Positions 19,831-29,219 of a stretch of DNA of 64,000 bases are shown here, one piece after another. The DNA is from Lachnospiraceae bacterium (lineage in GTDB: Bacteria > Bacillota > Clostridia > Lachnospirales > Lachnospiraceae). Location: NCBI GenBank assembly GCA_017446045.1, contig JAFSRP010000049.1, forward strand, positions 1 through 64,000. Reading direction: 5' to 3'. The first letter of the stretch is position 1. The number at the start of each line of letters is the position of its first letter. The notes under the pieces were generated by a model. That model saw nothing but the letters and a program-made list of their open reading frames with translations. It searched no databases and was not told the origin of the DNA. The position numbers and the translations under genes are program-made.

Positions 19831-20462
19831 TCGTCTGTCTGATTATTCCTGTTGCGGTGCTGGATCGCATACGTACTGACGGTGACTGTTGCTTCCGCTT
19901 CCTGAAAATCGTTGCCTGACTCCTCATTCAGTTTGAGTCTGTATGCAAAATCAGCCGAATCCGAGACTTCCCCGCGCTGAGGGTCATCATGCTCTGATCC
20001 CGCGAGGGTCATGCTGTCTGCCAGCGTATACTCTGCCGTGTAATACGGCTCTCCCGCTTCCACTTCATTTCCTTCTTCATCCAGATATACTGCTGTATAC
20101 CCCGTAATATTTCCTCCCTGTGCATCCACGATACGGAAAGCCGATCCACCTTCAGTCATCACCTTATTACTGGTGATCGTGATGACCGGTTTGATGTCGA
20201 CGGACACGCTTCCGGTGTTCATCACAGTAAAGGAAAACGGCCTGCTGTCACCCGGTACGAACAGATCATCTTCATCAAAACCGGTCGTTTCCGTATCATA
20301 GGCGATACCGATATCCATAGCTCTGACTGTCGATGAGATCACTTCTTTGTCCGTCCAGTAAGCTGCGGACACTGCGGCAGTTCCCAGTGCGACAGCCAGC
20401 GCCGCGGTCACAGCTGCCACTCTTTTATTCATTTTATGCTTCATAGTCCTCTTTCTTTTCAT
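19803..20462 (-). CDS. TasA/camelysin-like SipW-dependent secreted protein
   Basis: A 219-residue secreted protein with the signal VAAVTAALAVALGTAAVSA followed by AYWTDKE, the SipW-dependent motif. The next part (PGDSRPFSFTVMNTGSVSVD) matches the strand order of TasA/CalY: a short peptide, then a beta-sandwich with FTVxNTG. In Bacillus these proteins form amyloid-like matrix fibres or act as camelysin protease. It lies 31 bases after the sipW gene. The start is uncertain: Met1 (20462), Met7 and Met11 are all possible, none with an ideal ribosome site. Confidence 0.82.
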   Translation of the reverse strand: MKRKRTMKHKMNKRVAAVTAALAVALGTAAVSAAYWTDKEVISSTVRAMDIGIAYDTETTGFDEDDLFVPGDSRPFSFTVMNTGSVSVDIKPVITITSNKVMTEGGSAFRIVDAQGGNITGYTAVYLDEEGNEVEAGEPYYTAEYTLADSMTLAGSEHDDPQRGEVSDSADFAYRLKLNEESGNDFQEAEATVTVSTYAIQHRNRNNQTDEWIHIAAAN

Positions 20463-20493
20463 ACTACAACTGCAGTCATGCAGTACTTCGTGG

Positions 20494-20982
20494 TCATAAC
20501 GGATTCAGGATATGTGTCACCCTGCCTCTGATCCGCGCCGGATCAAGACGTTCCGGATCTTCAATGCGGTTGGCATCGCCCTTTGTGATCAGGAAAGCTT
20601 CCTCGCCCTTCCTGAATGCCTTTTCATCGATCCCGACGAGTCTGTGTGTGACGTACCCCCGATCTGTATAAAACGTGATGATATCTCCTTCTCTGACTTC
20701 AGAATAATCTGCCTTCTTCAGCAGGACATATGCGCCTGTCTGTATAGACGGTTCCATGGATCCTGTCTCGATCATGACCGGCTTATACCCGAATGCAAAT
20801 GTCATTTCTCCTGTTATATGTTCCCGCACAGCCATGTATATACAACAAGCCATCACCAGACATGCCGCAGCCGTGATCACTGTCAGTATCGCGTCTGCAG
20901 CGACCCGGCAGAGGTTCCGGATCTTACGTTCATTACCTGTCATTCGCTTTCTGTTCCTGTTTTTTCCTCTCCGGGGCTTCAT
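20494..20982 (-). CDS. sipW: SipW-type (ER-type) signal peptidase I
   Basis: A 162-residue membrane signal peptidase of the archaeal/ER type. The catalytic Ser is in TGSMEPSIQTG (Ser75), and the general-base position is His113 in VTHRLVG, rather than the Lys of bacterial type I. One membrane segment lies at about 29-50. The GD-x-N motif (KGDANRIED) is present. Unlike B. subtilis SipW (190 residues), I see no C-terminal second membrane segment. The start overlaps the upstream gene by 50 bases; an internal Met14 is also possible. It probably processes the two proteins encoded just downstream. Confidence 0.93.
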   Translation of the reverse strand: MKPRRGKNRNRKRMTGNERKIRNLCRVAADAILTVITAAACLVMACCIYMAVREHITGEMTFAFGYKPVMIETGSMEPSIQTGAYVLLKKADYSEVREGDIITFYTDRGYVTHRLVGIDEKAFRKGEEAFLITKGDANRIEDPERLDPARIRGRVTHILNPL

Positions 20983-22294
20983 CTTCCTGCTCCGTCCGTA
21001 TACCGTTCCGGTCCACCCTGCAGTGATCCGGTGTCATTTCGTCCCTGTACATGGATCCATAACTTCGATGACCGAGACGATCGTAGACCCATCGTCCGAT
21101 CGCGGTGCTGTAGAACCAGTTGCGCCGATAGGTGTCTTCCGGCCTGGCAAAGTAACTGTACTTATAACTGCCGTCGTCCTGCCGGAAACCGACCCATCCC
21201 GACAGCATGGCTGCGGTCTGCTCGCTCGTATAGTACAGAGCACCGTCTTCGGAATCCGTGATCCATCCGGTCTCGAGCGCTCCGAGCTCCCCATCAGGGA
21301 TCTCATGGGCGTGATACCAGACGTCGCCGTCTGTCCGGATCCATCCGGCTGCCATGATGCCGGTCTCCGCAAAGCAGTACCAACGGTAGGTGCCTGCCCT
21401 TGCGCTGTACGGATTTCTGACGAGGGCAAATCCTCCTTTCAGATAAGATCCGTCCGGCATCCTGTATTTCCAGTGGTGTTTTTCCCGATCCACCAGGACC
21501 CACTCCCCGCTGTCGATACCATGGAGCAGGATCTCCAGTGGCGCCGCGTATACATTCCATGATCCGCCGCCGGAGTATTCCCGGTCGAATGCATAGCCAC
21601 AGCGCGGTGCTCCGATACCGTCCCGGCGGTATCTGCTCGTGACCAGCGGGTATCCGTTCTCGTCTTTCAAAGTTTTCCCCGCTGCAAAGTCTGCGGGACC
21701 GGTCATCATCGCTGAAGTATAATACCGGTGCCCCAACCCTCCTGTTCCCTTGCTGTCCGGAATGGAGGCAGGATCTTCCCCGTTTTCAAAAGCCGGATTA
21801 TCACTGAAGTTTAAGACCAGGTCAAAGTCGAGCTCGTCACCGGCAATGACATTATCTGTCTCGGGCGGAACGAGCAACACGGCAGTCCAGGTCCCGGTAC
21901 TGCGTCCCGGTCGGGGACCGCTTGTGAATGAAAGATCCCCGACCGTACCCTCGTATGCCATGTTTCCTTTCTCGTCATATAAACGAAGCTGCAGATAACG
22001 ATACAGTTCCGTGTCACTTTTGTCGGCCAGACATTCCCAGTGAATATAAAGATCATCCTTTGTAGCGTTTTGGATGCGGATCCCCGTTCGTACCTCACAG
22101 CCGGGCAGCAGCAAAATGCTGCCGCCCAACTCATTTCCATCTATTTTGATCCGATTTTCGTTATTCCTTTCTGCGATGGATATTTCTATTGTCCTCTCAT
22201 TTGCAAATACCTCCTTTCCGGTAAAAAATGTGCACAGTAAAAACACGGACAGCACGCACAGAACGTGCCGTTTTCCAATCAGACTTTCATACAT
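20933..22294 (-). CDS. Secreted protein with C-terminal cell-wall-binding-like repeats; first gene of the SipW cluster
   Basis: A 453-residue secreted protein. The signal peptide (CVLSVFLLCTFF, then FA-N) ends near residue 31. The N-terminal half (about 35-190) is beta-rich, with EISIAERNNENRIKIDG and DELDFDLVLNFSDNPAF. From about residue 260 come repeats of the W-x-x-x-DG-x-WY type (YRWYCFAETGIMAAGWI, ALETGWITDSEDGALYY, SGWVGFRQDDGSY), as in choline- or wall-binding modules. The charged tail (KKQEQKANDR) overlaps the sipW start. It may anchor the fibre system to the wall, which is inferred. Confidence 0.78.
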   Translation of the reverse strand: MYESLIGKRHVLCVLSVFLLCTFFTGKEVFANERTIEISIAERNNENRIKIDGNELGGSILLLPGCEVRTGIRIQNATKDDLYIHWECLADKSDTELYRYLQLRLYDEKGNMAYEGTVGDLSFTSGPRPGRSTGTWTAVLLVPPETDNVIAGDELDFDLVLNFSDNPAFENGEDPASIPDSKGTGGLGHRYYTSAMMTGPADFAAGKTLKDENGYPLVTSRYRRDGIGAPRCGYAFDREYSGGGSWNVYAAPLEILLHGIDSGEWVLVDREKHHWKYRMPDGSYLKGGFALVRNPYSARAGTYRWYCFAETGIMAAGWIRTDGDVWYHAHEIPDGELGALETGWITDSEDGALYYTSEQTAAMLSGWVGFRQDDGSYKYSYFARPEDTYRRNWFYSTAIGRWVYDRLGHRSYGSMYRDEMTPDHCRVDRNGIRTEQEDEAPERKKQEQKANDR

Positions 22295-22386
22295 ATTGTC
22301 TCTTTCCTGATTAATTGTCGTAGGGAGTCGGAGTGATTATCTCAGAGACTCGAAATGCAGAATGGGCAGATGTCTGAAGTGTCACC

Positions 22387-22415
22387 AATATACCAACGAA
22401 ACGGTAACTTGTCAA
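22387..22415 (-). promoter_or_regulatory. Sigma-A promoter of the SipW/TasA-like cluster
   Basis: A consensus TTGACA and TATATT with 17-base spacing on the minus strand. The leader would be about 86 bases to the ATG at 22294. No other good promoter is seen in the following 5.7 kb, and the genes overlap, so it probably drives all six. Confidence 0.78.
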
Positions 22416-22463
22416 TTTCCCTTTTTCGCCTATTTGTGTATAAATAAGTTACTAATTGAAATT

Positions 22464-22496
22464 AAAAAACGGCCTGTTTGGATCTGCAGACCGTTT
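22464..22496 (-). terminator. Intrinsic terminator after the MtnA-like gene
   Basis: On the minus strand ACGGTCTG and CAGGCCGT (one G-U pair) flank a 10-base loop and are followed by TTTTTT. It insulates the SipW cluster promoter from upstream reading. Confidence 0.85.
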
Positions 22497-22544
22497 ATCA
22501 TAAAAATCCGGTTGACGGATAAACATCGGAAATACAAAACAATA

Positions 22545-23597
22545 TCAATAATACTCGGCATACGGGGTGTCATAATAATGACGGATCAATTCCGGAACAT
22601 AGACGCCCTTATCCGTGACCAGACCGGTTATCAGGTGCGGCGGAACAATATCGAATGCGGGATAGACAGAATGCACTTCCGGCAGGGAATTGCGGATGCC
22701 GCGTGCGGAGAGCACCTGCGCGGGATCCCTCATTTCGATCACGATATCATCCCTGCTCTCCTTGTCCCGATCCGGAAGACCGGTCACATAGAAAGGCAGC
22801 CCGAAATACTTTGCAAGGATCGCGATCTGGAAAGTGCCGACCTTATTGGCTATGCATCCGTCCAGCGCCATGGTGTCACACGCAGAAGTAAACAGGTCAA
22901 TGCCGCGGTTCTGCATGGTCCATGCGATCATGTTGTCGGAAACGACCGTCGTATCGAAACCCATGGACGCAAAGCAGCTGGATGTAAGGCGGGCTCCCTG
23001 AAAATACGGACGCGTCTCGGCGCAATACACCTTGAACTCCTTTCCGGTACGGCGTGCTGCCCGGATCACTGTCCCGATAACAGTCTCGGCATAGCATTGG
23101 GTCAGGATAGTACCGCCTGCAGGAATGATATCGCAGAGATGATCCCCGACCACCTGCATGGTGGAATACCGGCGGTTAAGTGACTCCACCGTACGGTCAA
23201 AACAAGCCTGTACAGGGTCTTTGCCCTCCTCCAGGGCTTTCAGCGCATTGTCCAGACAGTGTCCCGTTATCTTGCCATACCGGTGCGCCGCGGTAGGGCG
23301 TGCGTTTGCCAGATCCGCGGCGGCCTGACGCAGAAAGGCCTCCTGCTCCGCGCGGCCTTTGTCCTTCACCTGCCAGGCGGCAAGAGCCATTCCCATACCA
23401 ACGGCCGTATAGGGACCCGTGCTCTGCGTTACCATATCCCGGATCGCCTGGATAACCTCATGATAATCCGTGCACTCCACAAAACTGATCTTTGTGGGAT
23501 ACTCCCTCCGGTCCAGGATCCGGACGCGTCCGTCCTCATACCAGGCTACATTCTCATATTTCAGCAGAAACGGCATATCATTGTCGCAGCGTTCCAT
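22545..23597 (-). CDS. MtnA/eIF2B-like sugar 1-phosphate isomerase
   Basis: A 350-residue protein of the eIF-2B alpha/beta/delta-like family, to which methylthioribose-1-phosphate isomerase (MtnA) and ribose-1,5-bisphosphate isomerase belong. The active-site Cys is in GGTILTQCYAETVIGTVIR and the fold motif GARLTSSCFASMG is present. The position of the MtnA catalytic Asp (in NGDVANKIGT) reads DGCIANKVGT here, so that Asp is a Cys. The start at 23597 has AAGGAG seven bases upstream, so the longer in-frame start at 23618 is less likely. Its substrate is probably not methylthioribose-1-phosphate; this is inferred. It is cotranscribed with the YbaK gene. Confidence 0.85.
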   Translation of the reverse strand: MERCDNDMPFLLKYENVAWYEDGRVRILDRREYPTKISFVECTDYHEVIQAIRDMVTQSTGPYTAVGMGMALAAWQVKDKGRAEQEAFLRQAAADLANARPTAAHRYGKITGHCLDNALKALEEGKDPVQACFDRTVESLNRRYSTMQVVGDHLCDIIPAGGTILTQCYAETVIGTVIRAARRTGKEFKVYCAETRPYFQGARLTSSCFASMGFDTTVVSDNMIAWTMQNRGIDLFTSACDTMALDGCIANKVGTFQIAILAKYFGLPFYVTGLPDRDKESRDDIVIEMRDPAQVLSARGIRNSLPEVHSVYPAFDIVPPHLITGLVTDKGVYVPELIRHYYDTPYAEYY

Positions 23598-23636
23598 CTT
23601 TACTCTCCTTCTGATCAAAGATAACTGTCCCGGGGA

Positions 23637-24107
23637 TCACATGAGTTTGCAGACATCCACCCAGCTTACAAAGTTCTGTGCGTATTTCTCCATTTCCTCC
23701 GGTGTCAGCTCGATCGCGGAATTACTGCTGCCCGCTGCCGGAAAAACGGTCGGGAAACGTTTCAGGGATTCATCAAGATACACTTTCACACCGTCGTTGA
23801 CCGCGAATGGACAGACACCGCCGACAGCGTGTCCGACCAGTTCCGCCACCTCGTCAAAGGTCAGCATCCTGGCTTTCGTATGGAAGGTCTGCTTATATTT
23901 TGAATTATCGATCTTTTCATCTCCGGCCACGATGATCAGGATCGGCGCGTCATCCACCTTGAAGGACAGGGATTTCGCGATCCTTCCGGGCTCAACTCCG
24001 GCTGCATGTGCTGCCAGCTCTACCGTCGCGCTTGATTCGGCAAACTCGATCACGCGATCCTGCATCCCGAACTGCGCAAAATATGCTTTTACTTTTTCTA
24101 TCGCCAT
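23637..24107 (-). CDS. YbaK/EbsC family aminoacyl-tRNA deacylase
   Basis: A 156-residue protein that hydrolyses mischarged aminoacyl-tRNA (usually Cys-tRNAPro or Ala-tRNAPro). The family marks ELAAHAAGVEPGRIAKSLSF and VGHAVGGVCPFAVNDGVKV are clear. The usual length is 150-165 residues. It is transcribed away from eno, and the MtnA-like gene follows after 39 bases. Confidence 0.92.
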   Translation of the reverse strand: MAIEKVKAYFAQFGMQDRVIEFAESSATVELAAHAAGVEPGRIAKSLSFKVDDAPILIIVAGDEKIDNSKYKQTFHTKARMLTFDEVAELVGHAVGGVCPFAVNDGVKVYLDESLKRFPTVFPAAGSSNSAIELTPEEMEKYAQNFVSWVDVCKLM

Positions 24108-24212
24108 AGTACAGATCTCCCTTTTTCAGCTGACCATGATCCGGTACACGCCTGGATCATAGCCCTGTAATTTCGTTTGGAAACAATTCTACCACATCTT
24201 TAAATGTATTGC

Positions 24213-24241
24213 TTGCCTTTTTCCCGAAAAAAGAGGATAAT
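24213..24241 (+). promoter_or_regulatory. Sigma-A promoter of eno
   Basis: TTGCCT and GATAAT are 17 bases apart; the start point would be near 24248, giving a short leader to the ATG at 24293 with AGAAGGAGG. Confidence 0.6.
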
Positions 24242-24253
24242 AGCAGGCAGTGA

Positions 24254-25591
<1,338 letters not shown>

Positions 25592-25612
25592 TCAGATCAG
25601 CAACATGCTGAA

Positions 25613-25653
25613 GAAAAAAACATGAGGGAAATCATTCCCTCATGTTTTTTTAT
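25613..25653 (+). terminator. Intrinsic terminator of eno
   Basis: Perfect arms ACATGAGGGA and TCCCTCATGT are flanked by A7 and T7 runs; this can work in both directions and also ends the convergent GNAT transcript. Confidence 0.9.
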
Positions 25654-25723
25654 TAAGCGGTCTGCCATCGGCAGACATGGCATGGGCAGGAAGGCTCGTA
25701 ATGCTCGGATCGTAAACGCCTTG

Positions 25724-26362
25724 TCACTGAAATAACTGACCCGGCAGTTTCTGCTTTTCTTTATGTGGAAACATAGCCTCATATGCCGCAAATGCTTCAG
25801 GATCCTGCTCTGCGGCATAGTAGCCTTCCGGGGGCGCATAGACTCCCGTGATGCCATCGAGGTATCCCGGGATCAGTTCCCTGCATAGAAAAAAGGAATC
25901 GTCCGCACCTTCCGGCAGTTCATGATAACGAATACCGAATTCCCTGGCATACGTAAAACCGCTCTTTCCGTAAAACTCTATATTGCCTTCAAAGCATAGC
26001 GCACCGCATCCGCAAATCTCCGCTCTCTCAAGAGAGTGATCCAGCAGTATTTTCCCGTAGCCCTGACGCTTGTACTCCGGTGCGATACAGATCGGCCCCA
26101 TCGTCATGATCGGAATATCTCTCCCATCATCCGCTTTTATCACAGCACGCATAAACATGTTCTGTCCGATCAGTCTGCCGTCTTTTTCCATTACGAGATC
26201 CAGCTTCGGAACGAAAGCAGGGTCATCACGCAGCCGGTGCAGGACAAAATGTTCATAGCATCCGGGCCGGTATACGTTCCAGAATGATTCCCTGACGAGT
26301 TCTTCAACTGCGCGGTAGTCGCTCTTTGTTTCATTCCTGATAATGATACCTGTTTTATTCAT
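25724..26362 (-). CDS. GNAT family N-acetyltransferase
   Basis: A 212-residue acetyltransferase with the fold's core motif A (YKRQGYGKILLDHSLERAE, acetyl-CoA pyrophosphate site) near residue 100. Family strands lie on either side (IPIMTMGPICIAPE, ALCFEGNIEFYGKSGFTYA). It starts 10 bases after the TetR-type regulator ends, so it is probably the regulator's target. The acceptor substrate cannot be told; a toxic small molecule or antibiotic is one option, given the pairing with TetR. Confidence 0.88.
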   Translation of the reverse strand: MNKTGIIIRNETKSDYRAVEELVRESFWNVYRPGCYEHFVLHRLRDDPAFVPKLDLVMEKDGRLIGQNMFMRAVIKADDGRDIPIMTMGPICIAPEYKRQGYGKILLDHSLERAEICGCGALCFEGNIEFYGKSGFTYAREFGIRYHELPEGADDSFFLCRELIPGYLDGITGVYAPPEGYYAAEQDPEAFAAYEAMFPHKEKQKLPGQLFQ

Positions 26363-26371
26363 ATTCTCTTC

Positions 26372-27016
26372 CTATTTTCTCTTTTGGCCTTTCCCGCTTT
26401 CCGCCTTTTGCCGGGAAGCGTTTTCGGGGAAATCGTCCAGGAGATCGTCTGCCAGCGCGGTTATCGCAGCCTTATCTACTGCCCCGTCGTACATACTGTA
26501 GAGCAGAAACATCGGGGCGTAATACTCCGCTGCCTTCTTTTCCGGATCCGGGATCCCGAGGGAAGTAAACAGATCCGTTACATAGCCGACCGGCCCCGAT
26601 ACAAGATACTGCTGATAAAGCATTCCCATTTCCCTGCTGCGGAACTGTTCCAAGGTCAGCATTTTCCGAAACAATGACGCATATTCGTCCTCGGTCCAAT
26701 AACGGAACATCTCTTTGCTGAACGCAATGATATTCCCGGATGAGACGCTCTGATACGATTCCAGCGTGTCCGGAGGGGAATCTTCTGTCAAGGCTTCTCC
26801 CGGAAGCGCATGATCATTGGACTTTTCTGCGTCCTGCTGTTCCATGCGCCTCACAATACTGTCCAGGATGTCATGTTTATTCCTGTAGTGCCTGTATAAC
26901 GCGCCTTTTGTCACGCCAAGCTCCCCCGCGATGTCACTGACCGACACGGCTTCATATCCATTTGCGGCAAACAGTCGAAGGGCGGTGCGAAGGATCCTTT
27001 CTTTCATGTTATCCAT
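26372..27016 (-). CDS. TetR family transcriptional regulator
   Basis: A 214-residue repressor. The N-terminal HTH reads ILRTALRLFAANGYEAVSVSDIAGE... then LGVTKGALYRHYRNKHDIL, the TetR signature. The C-terminal ligand domain is unlike any I can name. It is the first gene of a two-gene operon with the GNAT gene, and two operator-like palindromes overlap its own promoter. The last residues are basic (RQKAESGKGQKRK). Confidence 0.92.
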   Translation of the reverse strand: MDNMKERILRTALRLFAANGYEAVSVSDIAGELGVTKGALYRHYRNKHDILDSIVRRMEQQDAEKSNDHALPGEALTEDSPPDTLESYQSVSSGNIIAFSKEMFRYWTEDEYASLFRKMLTLEQFRSREMGMLYQQYLVSGPVGYVTDLFTSLGIPDPEKKAAEYYAPMFLLYSMYDGAVDKAAITALADDLLDDFPENASRQKAESGKGQKRK

Positions 27017-27036
27017 AGTAACAGCCTTTCCGGAAA

Positions 27037-27077
27037 GTAAACGAACGTTTACTAAAGTATAGTAAACGAGTGTTTAC
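27037..27077 (-). promoter_or_regulatory. Two TetR operators GTAAAC-N4-GTTTAC
   Basis: Two copies of an inverted repeat: GTAAAC-GAAC-GTTTAC at 27037-27052 and GTAAAC-GAGT-GTTTAC at 27062-27077, 25 bases centre to centre. One fills the spacer between -35 and -10, the other covers the transcription start. This is the pattern of an autorepressor. Confidence 0.85.
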
Positions 27078-27084
27078 TTGTCAA
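27056..27084 (-). promoter_or_regulatory. Sigma-A promoter of the TetR-GNAT operon
   Basis: Consensus TTGACA and TATACT, 17 bases apart on the minus strand. The operator lies between them. Confidence 0.85.
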
Positions 27085-27112
27085 GCATTTACGATATCCT
27101 CCATAAATACGC

Positions 27113-27142
27113 ATAAAAAAAGAGGCCGCTCCGGCAGCCTCT
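27113..27142 (-). terminator. Intrinsic terminator after the purB-MoxR-VWA-membrane protein operon
   Basis: On the minus strand GAGGCTGC and GCGGCCTC (one G-U pair) with a CGGA loop are followed by TTTTTTT. It ends the four-gene operon before the TetR promoter. Confidence 0.88.
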
Positions 27143-27173
27143 CCCGCGTTCCGGTCATCCGGATCACATGCTC

Positions 27174-27935
27174 TTATCCGCGCAGTTTCTGGCAGTACTG
27201 CGTGCAGAGTTTATCCGTGCACTCGCTGCATTGCAGCGCCACGTTCGTCATTTCCCAGAAACGTTCCGGATACATCATCACACAAAGCTCCCAGACCATC
27301 CAGGCAGCCAGTGCCATCAGCAGCAATGTCCAGGTGTAGAATCCCGGTATAAATGCCAGCGGAACGAACATCATCAGGTGATCCCAGTTGAAGATCCGGC
27401 AGGTCGTACAGCAGCGGTTGCGCATGATGAGCCTGAACGGGCACCAGATCAGCACACAGATCAGATCACATACATAGAAAAATACGGAAATCAGAAAAAT
27501 AATATCTCCGTCTATGATGCCGGTAAAGAAGAGCAGGCCGATTACAGCTGTCATGACTGCCCAGATGATAAACACCTTGTATGCAGATTTGGTGGTGCTG
27601 ATGATATATTCTTTCAATGCCGGATAGTTGATCCTTTCCACAATGGGCCGGAAATTGATCCTGAATAGCTTTTGCGATCCCAGGCTGATATGTTTGTAAG
27701 CCGACGGGATCAGCTGCCAGAGCATATCCAGGACCCAAAGAAGCCATAGTATGTGGAATACCGAAAACTGCTTGAAGAAATTGAAGCCATACAGGATCTG
27801 AAGCATTTCCCGTTTATTGAAATACACCCAGACACAGGCCAAAAAGATCAGTATGCGTGTAGCCAGTCTGAAAAAATACAGTTTTCGGATCCTTGATATG
27901 GGTGGTCTTGCGGCAGGTGCAGTCTGCTGTTCCAT
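27174..27935 (-). CDS. Integral membrane protein with C-terminal Cys clusters
   Basis: A 253-residue polytopic membrane protein. About five to six hydrophobic segments are seen, e.g. ILIFLACVWVYF (about residues 28-40), FIIWAVMTAVIGLLFF (122-137), FLISVFFYVCDLICVLIW (147-164) and WTLLLMALAAWMVWELCV. Two Cys motifs stand out: RNRCCTTCRIF near 173 and QCSECTDKLCTQYC near the end, which could bind Fe-S or zinc on the cytoplasmic side. I cannot name the family. It is the last gene of the purB-MoxR-VWA operon, with 72 bases between it and the VWA gene. Confidence 0.72.
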   Translation of the reverse strand: MEQQTAPAARPPISRIRKLYFFRLATRILIFLACVWVYFNKREMLQILYGFNFFKQFSVFHILWLLWVLDMLWQLIPSAYKHISLGSQKLFRINFRPIVERINYPALKEYIISTTKSAYKVFIIWAVMTAVIGLLFFTGIIDGDIIFLISVFFYVCDLICVLIWCPFRLIMRNRCCTTCRIFNWDHLMMFVPLAFIPGFYTWTLLLMALAAWMVWELCVMMYPERFWEMTNVALQCSECTDKLCTQYCQKLRG

Positions 27936-28007
27936 GATGCTCTCCCAGCGGTCCGGCCTTTGCCGGACACTTCTGCATTTCGAATGATTAATATGGTTGC
28001 TCTTATA

Positions 28008-29210
28008 CTAATGTCTGGACATCAGCGCTTTGATACCCTGGTCCAGCCCGTCCACGGAAAGGTCATACATCTTGAACATCTGTGCCAGCTGTGTATGGGT
28101 CCTGGTCCAGAATGACTGATAATCCGGGAGCGGCTCCGGATTGAGCCAGATCATATACGGATACTGGGCAAGAAAACGATACAGCCAGTCCAGGCCGGTA
28201 AGCTCATCGTACGTCCGGGTCCTCCAGTCGTATCGGCGCTCGACCAGTTCATGGGGATTCATGGCTGCATCGCCGACGATGATGACCTTGTAATCTCTCC
28301 CGTAGTTATTGAGCACCCACTCTGTCGGCACTGATGTGCGTCCCGAGAGCGTAGGCTCCTCATACAGGTTTGTATAGATACAGTTGTGGAAATAGTAGGT
28401 ATGCAGTTCCTTGAAATAATTCGACTTCGTTGCTGCGGAAAACAGCATACTGCAAAGACCTGCGTACCAGTCCATGGATCCGCCGCTGTCCATGAGAAGC
28501 AGGAGTTTGACAGCATTTTTACGCGGATTTTTATAACGGAGTTTCAGCTTTCCGGCATTGTTGCAGGTATCTGAGATCGTTCCGTCGATATCAAGTTCTT
28601 TCTCCGCGGAAGGATCCTGGGTGCTGAAACTGCGCAGTTTCCGGAACGCGATCTGGTACTGCCTTGTATCCAGCGTCCGGTCAGTCCGAAAATCCCGGTA
28701 TCTGCGTTCGGTCGCGACAGTCATCGCAGTCCTGTGCATGCTCTCACCGCCGATTCGGATGCCATTGGGATACCAGCCGCTGTTGCCATAACCTGTCGTT
28801 CCCTGGGTGCCGACCCACCGGGTACCGCCATTATGCTCTCCGTCCTGCTGTTTCAGGGTCTCCTCCATCATGCGCAGGAGCTCCTCAAAAGTACCGTCGT
28901 GACCTCCGGTGCGCATCATCAGCTCCTGCAGATCCGCATGCAGGTCCTCCTTCGGATGGAGCAGCCACTGCATCACCTCATCGGGGACCGGTCCCTCAAA
29001 AGGTACATCTTTAAATACCTCGGCGAAGGTCTGGTCAAACTTGTCGAATTCCGCCTCTGACTTGACCACGATAGCCCGTGCCAGATGGTAGAAACCCGAA
29101 AAACTGGAGCGGTGCAGACCTTTCTCCAGTCCTTCCATGAGCGTCATCCATTCGCCGACCGAAACATCCAGCCCATGATCTCTTAACGCATAGAAAAAAT
29201 CAAGAAACAT
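28008..29210 (-). CDS. VWA domain (CoxE-like) protein
   Basis: A 400-residue protein of the CoxE/VWA type. The N-terminal helical region (DFFYALRDHGLDVSVGEW) is typical of the family. The VWA domain starts near residue 230; the MIDAS motif reads LLMDSGGSMDWY, so the third metal-motif position is Gly instead of Ser (DxSxS in the usual case). The end carries MIWLNPEPLP. It works with a MoxR-type AAA ATPase, whose gene is 9 bases upstream, as a pair that usually activates or assembles metalloenzymes. The target here is unknown. Confidence 0.88.
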   Translation of the reverse strand: MFLDFFYALRDHGLDVSVGEWMTLMEGLEKGLHRSSFSGFYHLARAIVVKSEAEFDKFDQTFAEVFKDVPFEGPVPDEVMQWLLHPKEDLHADLQELMMRTGGHDGTFEELLRMMEETLKQQDGEHNGGTRWVGTQGTTGYGNSGWYPNGIRIGGESMHRTAMTVATERRYRDFRTDRTLDTRQYQIAFRKLRSFSTQDPSAEKELDIDGTISDTCNNAGKLKLRYKNPRKNAVKLLLLMDSGGSMDWYAGLCSMLFSAATKSNYFKELHTYYFHNCIYTNLYEEPTLSGRTSVPTEWVLNNYGRDYKVIIVGDAAMNPHELVERRYDWRTRTYDELTGLDWLYRFLAQYPYMIWLNPEPLPDYQSFWTRTHTQLAQMFKMYDLSVDGLDQGIKALMSRH

Positions 29211-29219
29211 GGAACATGC

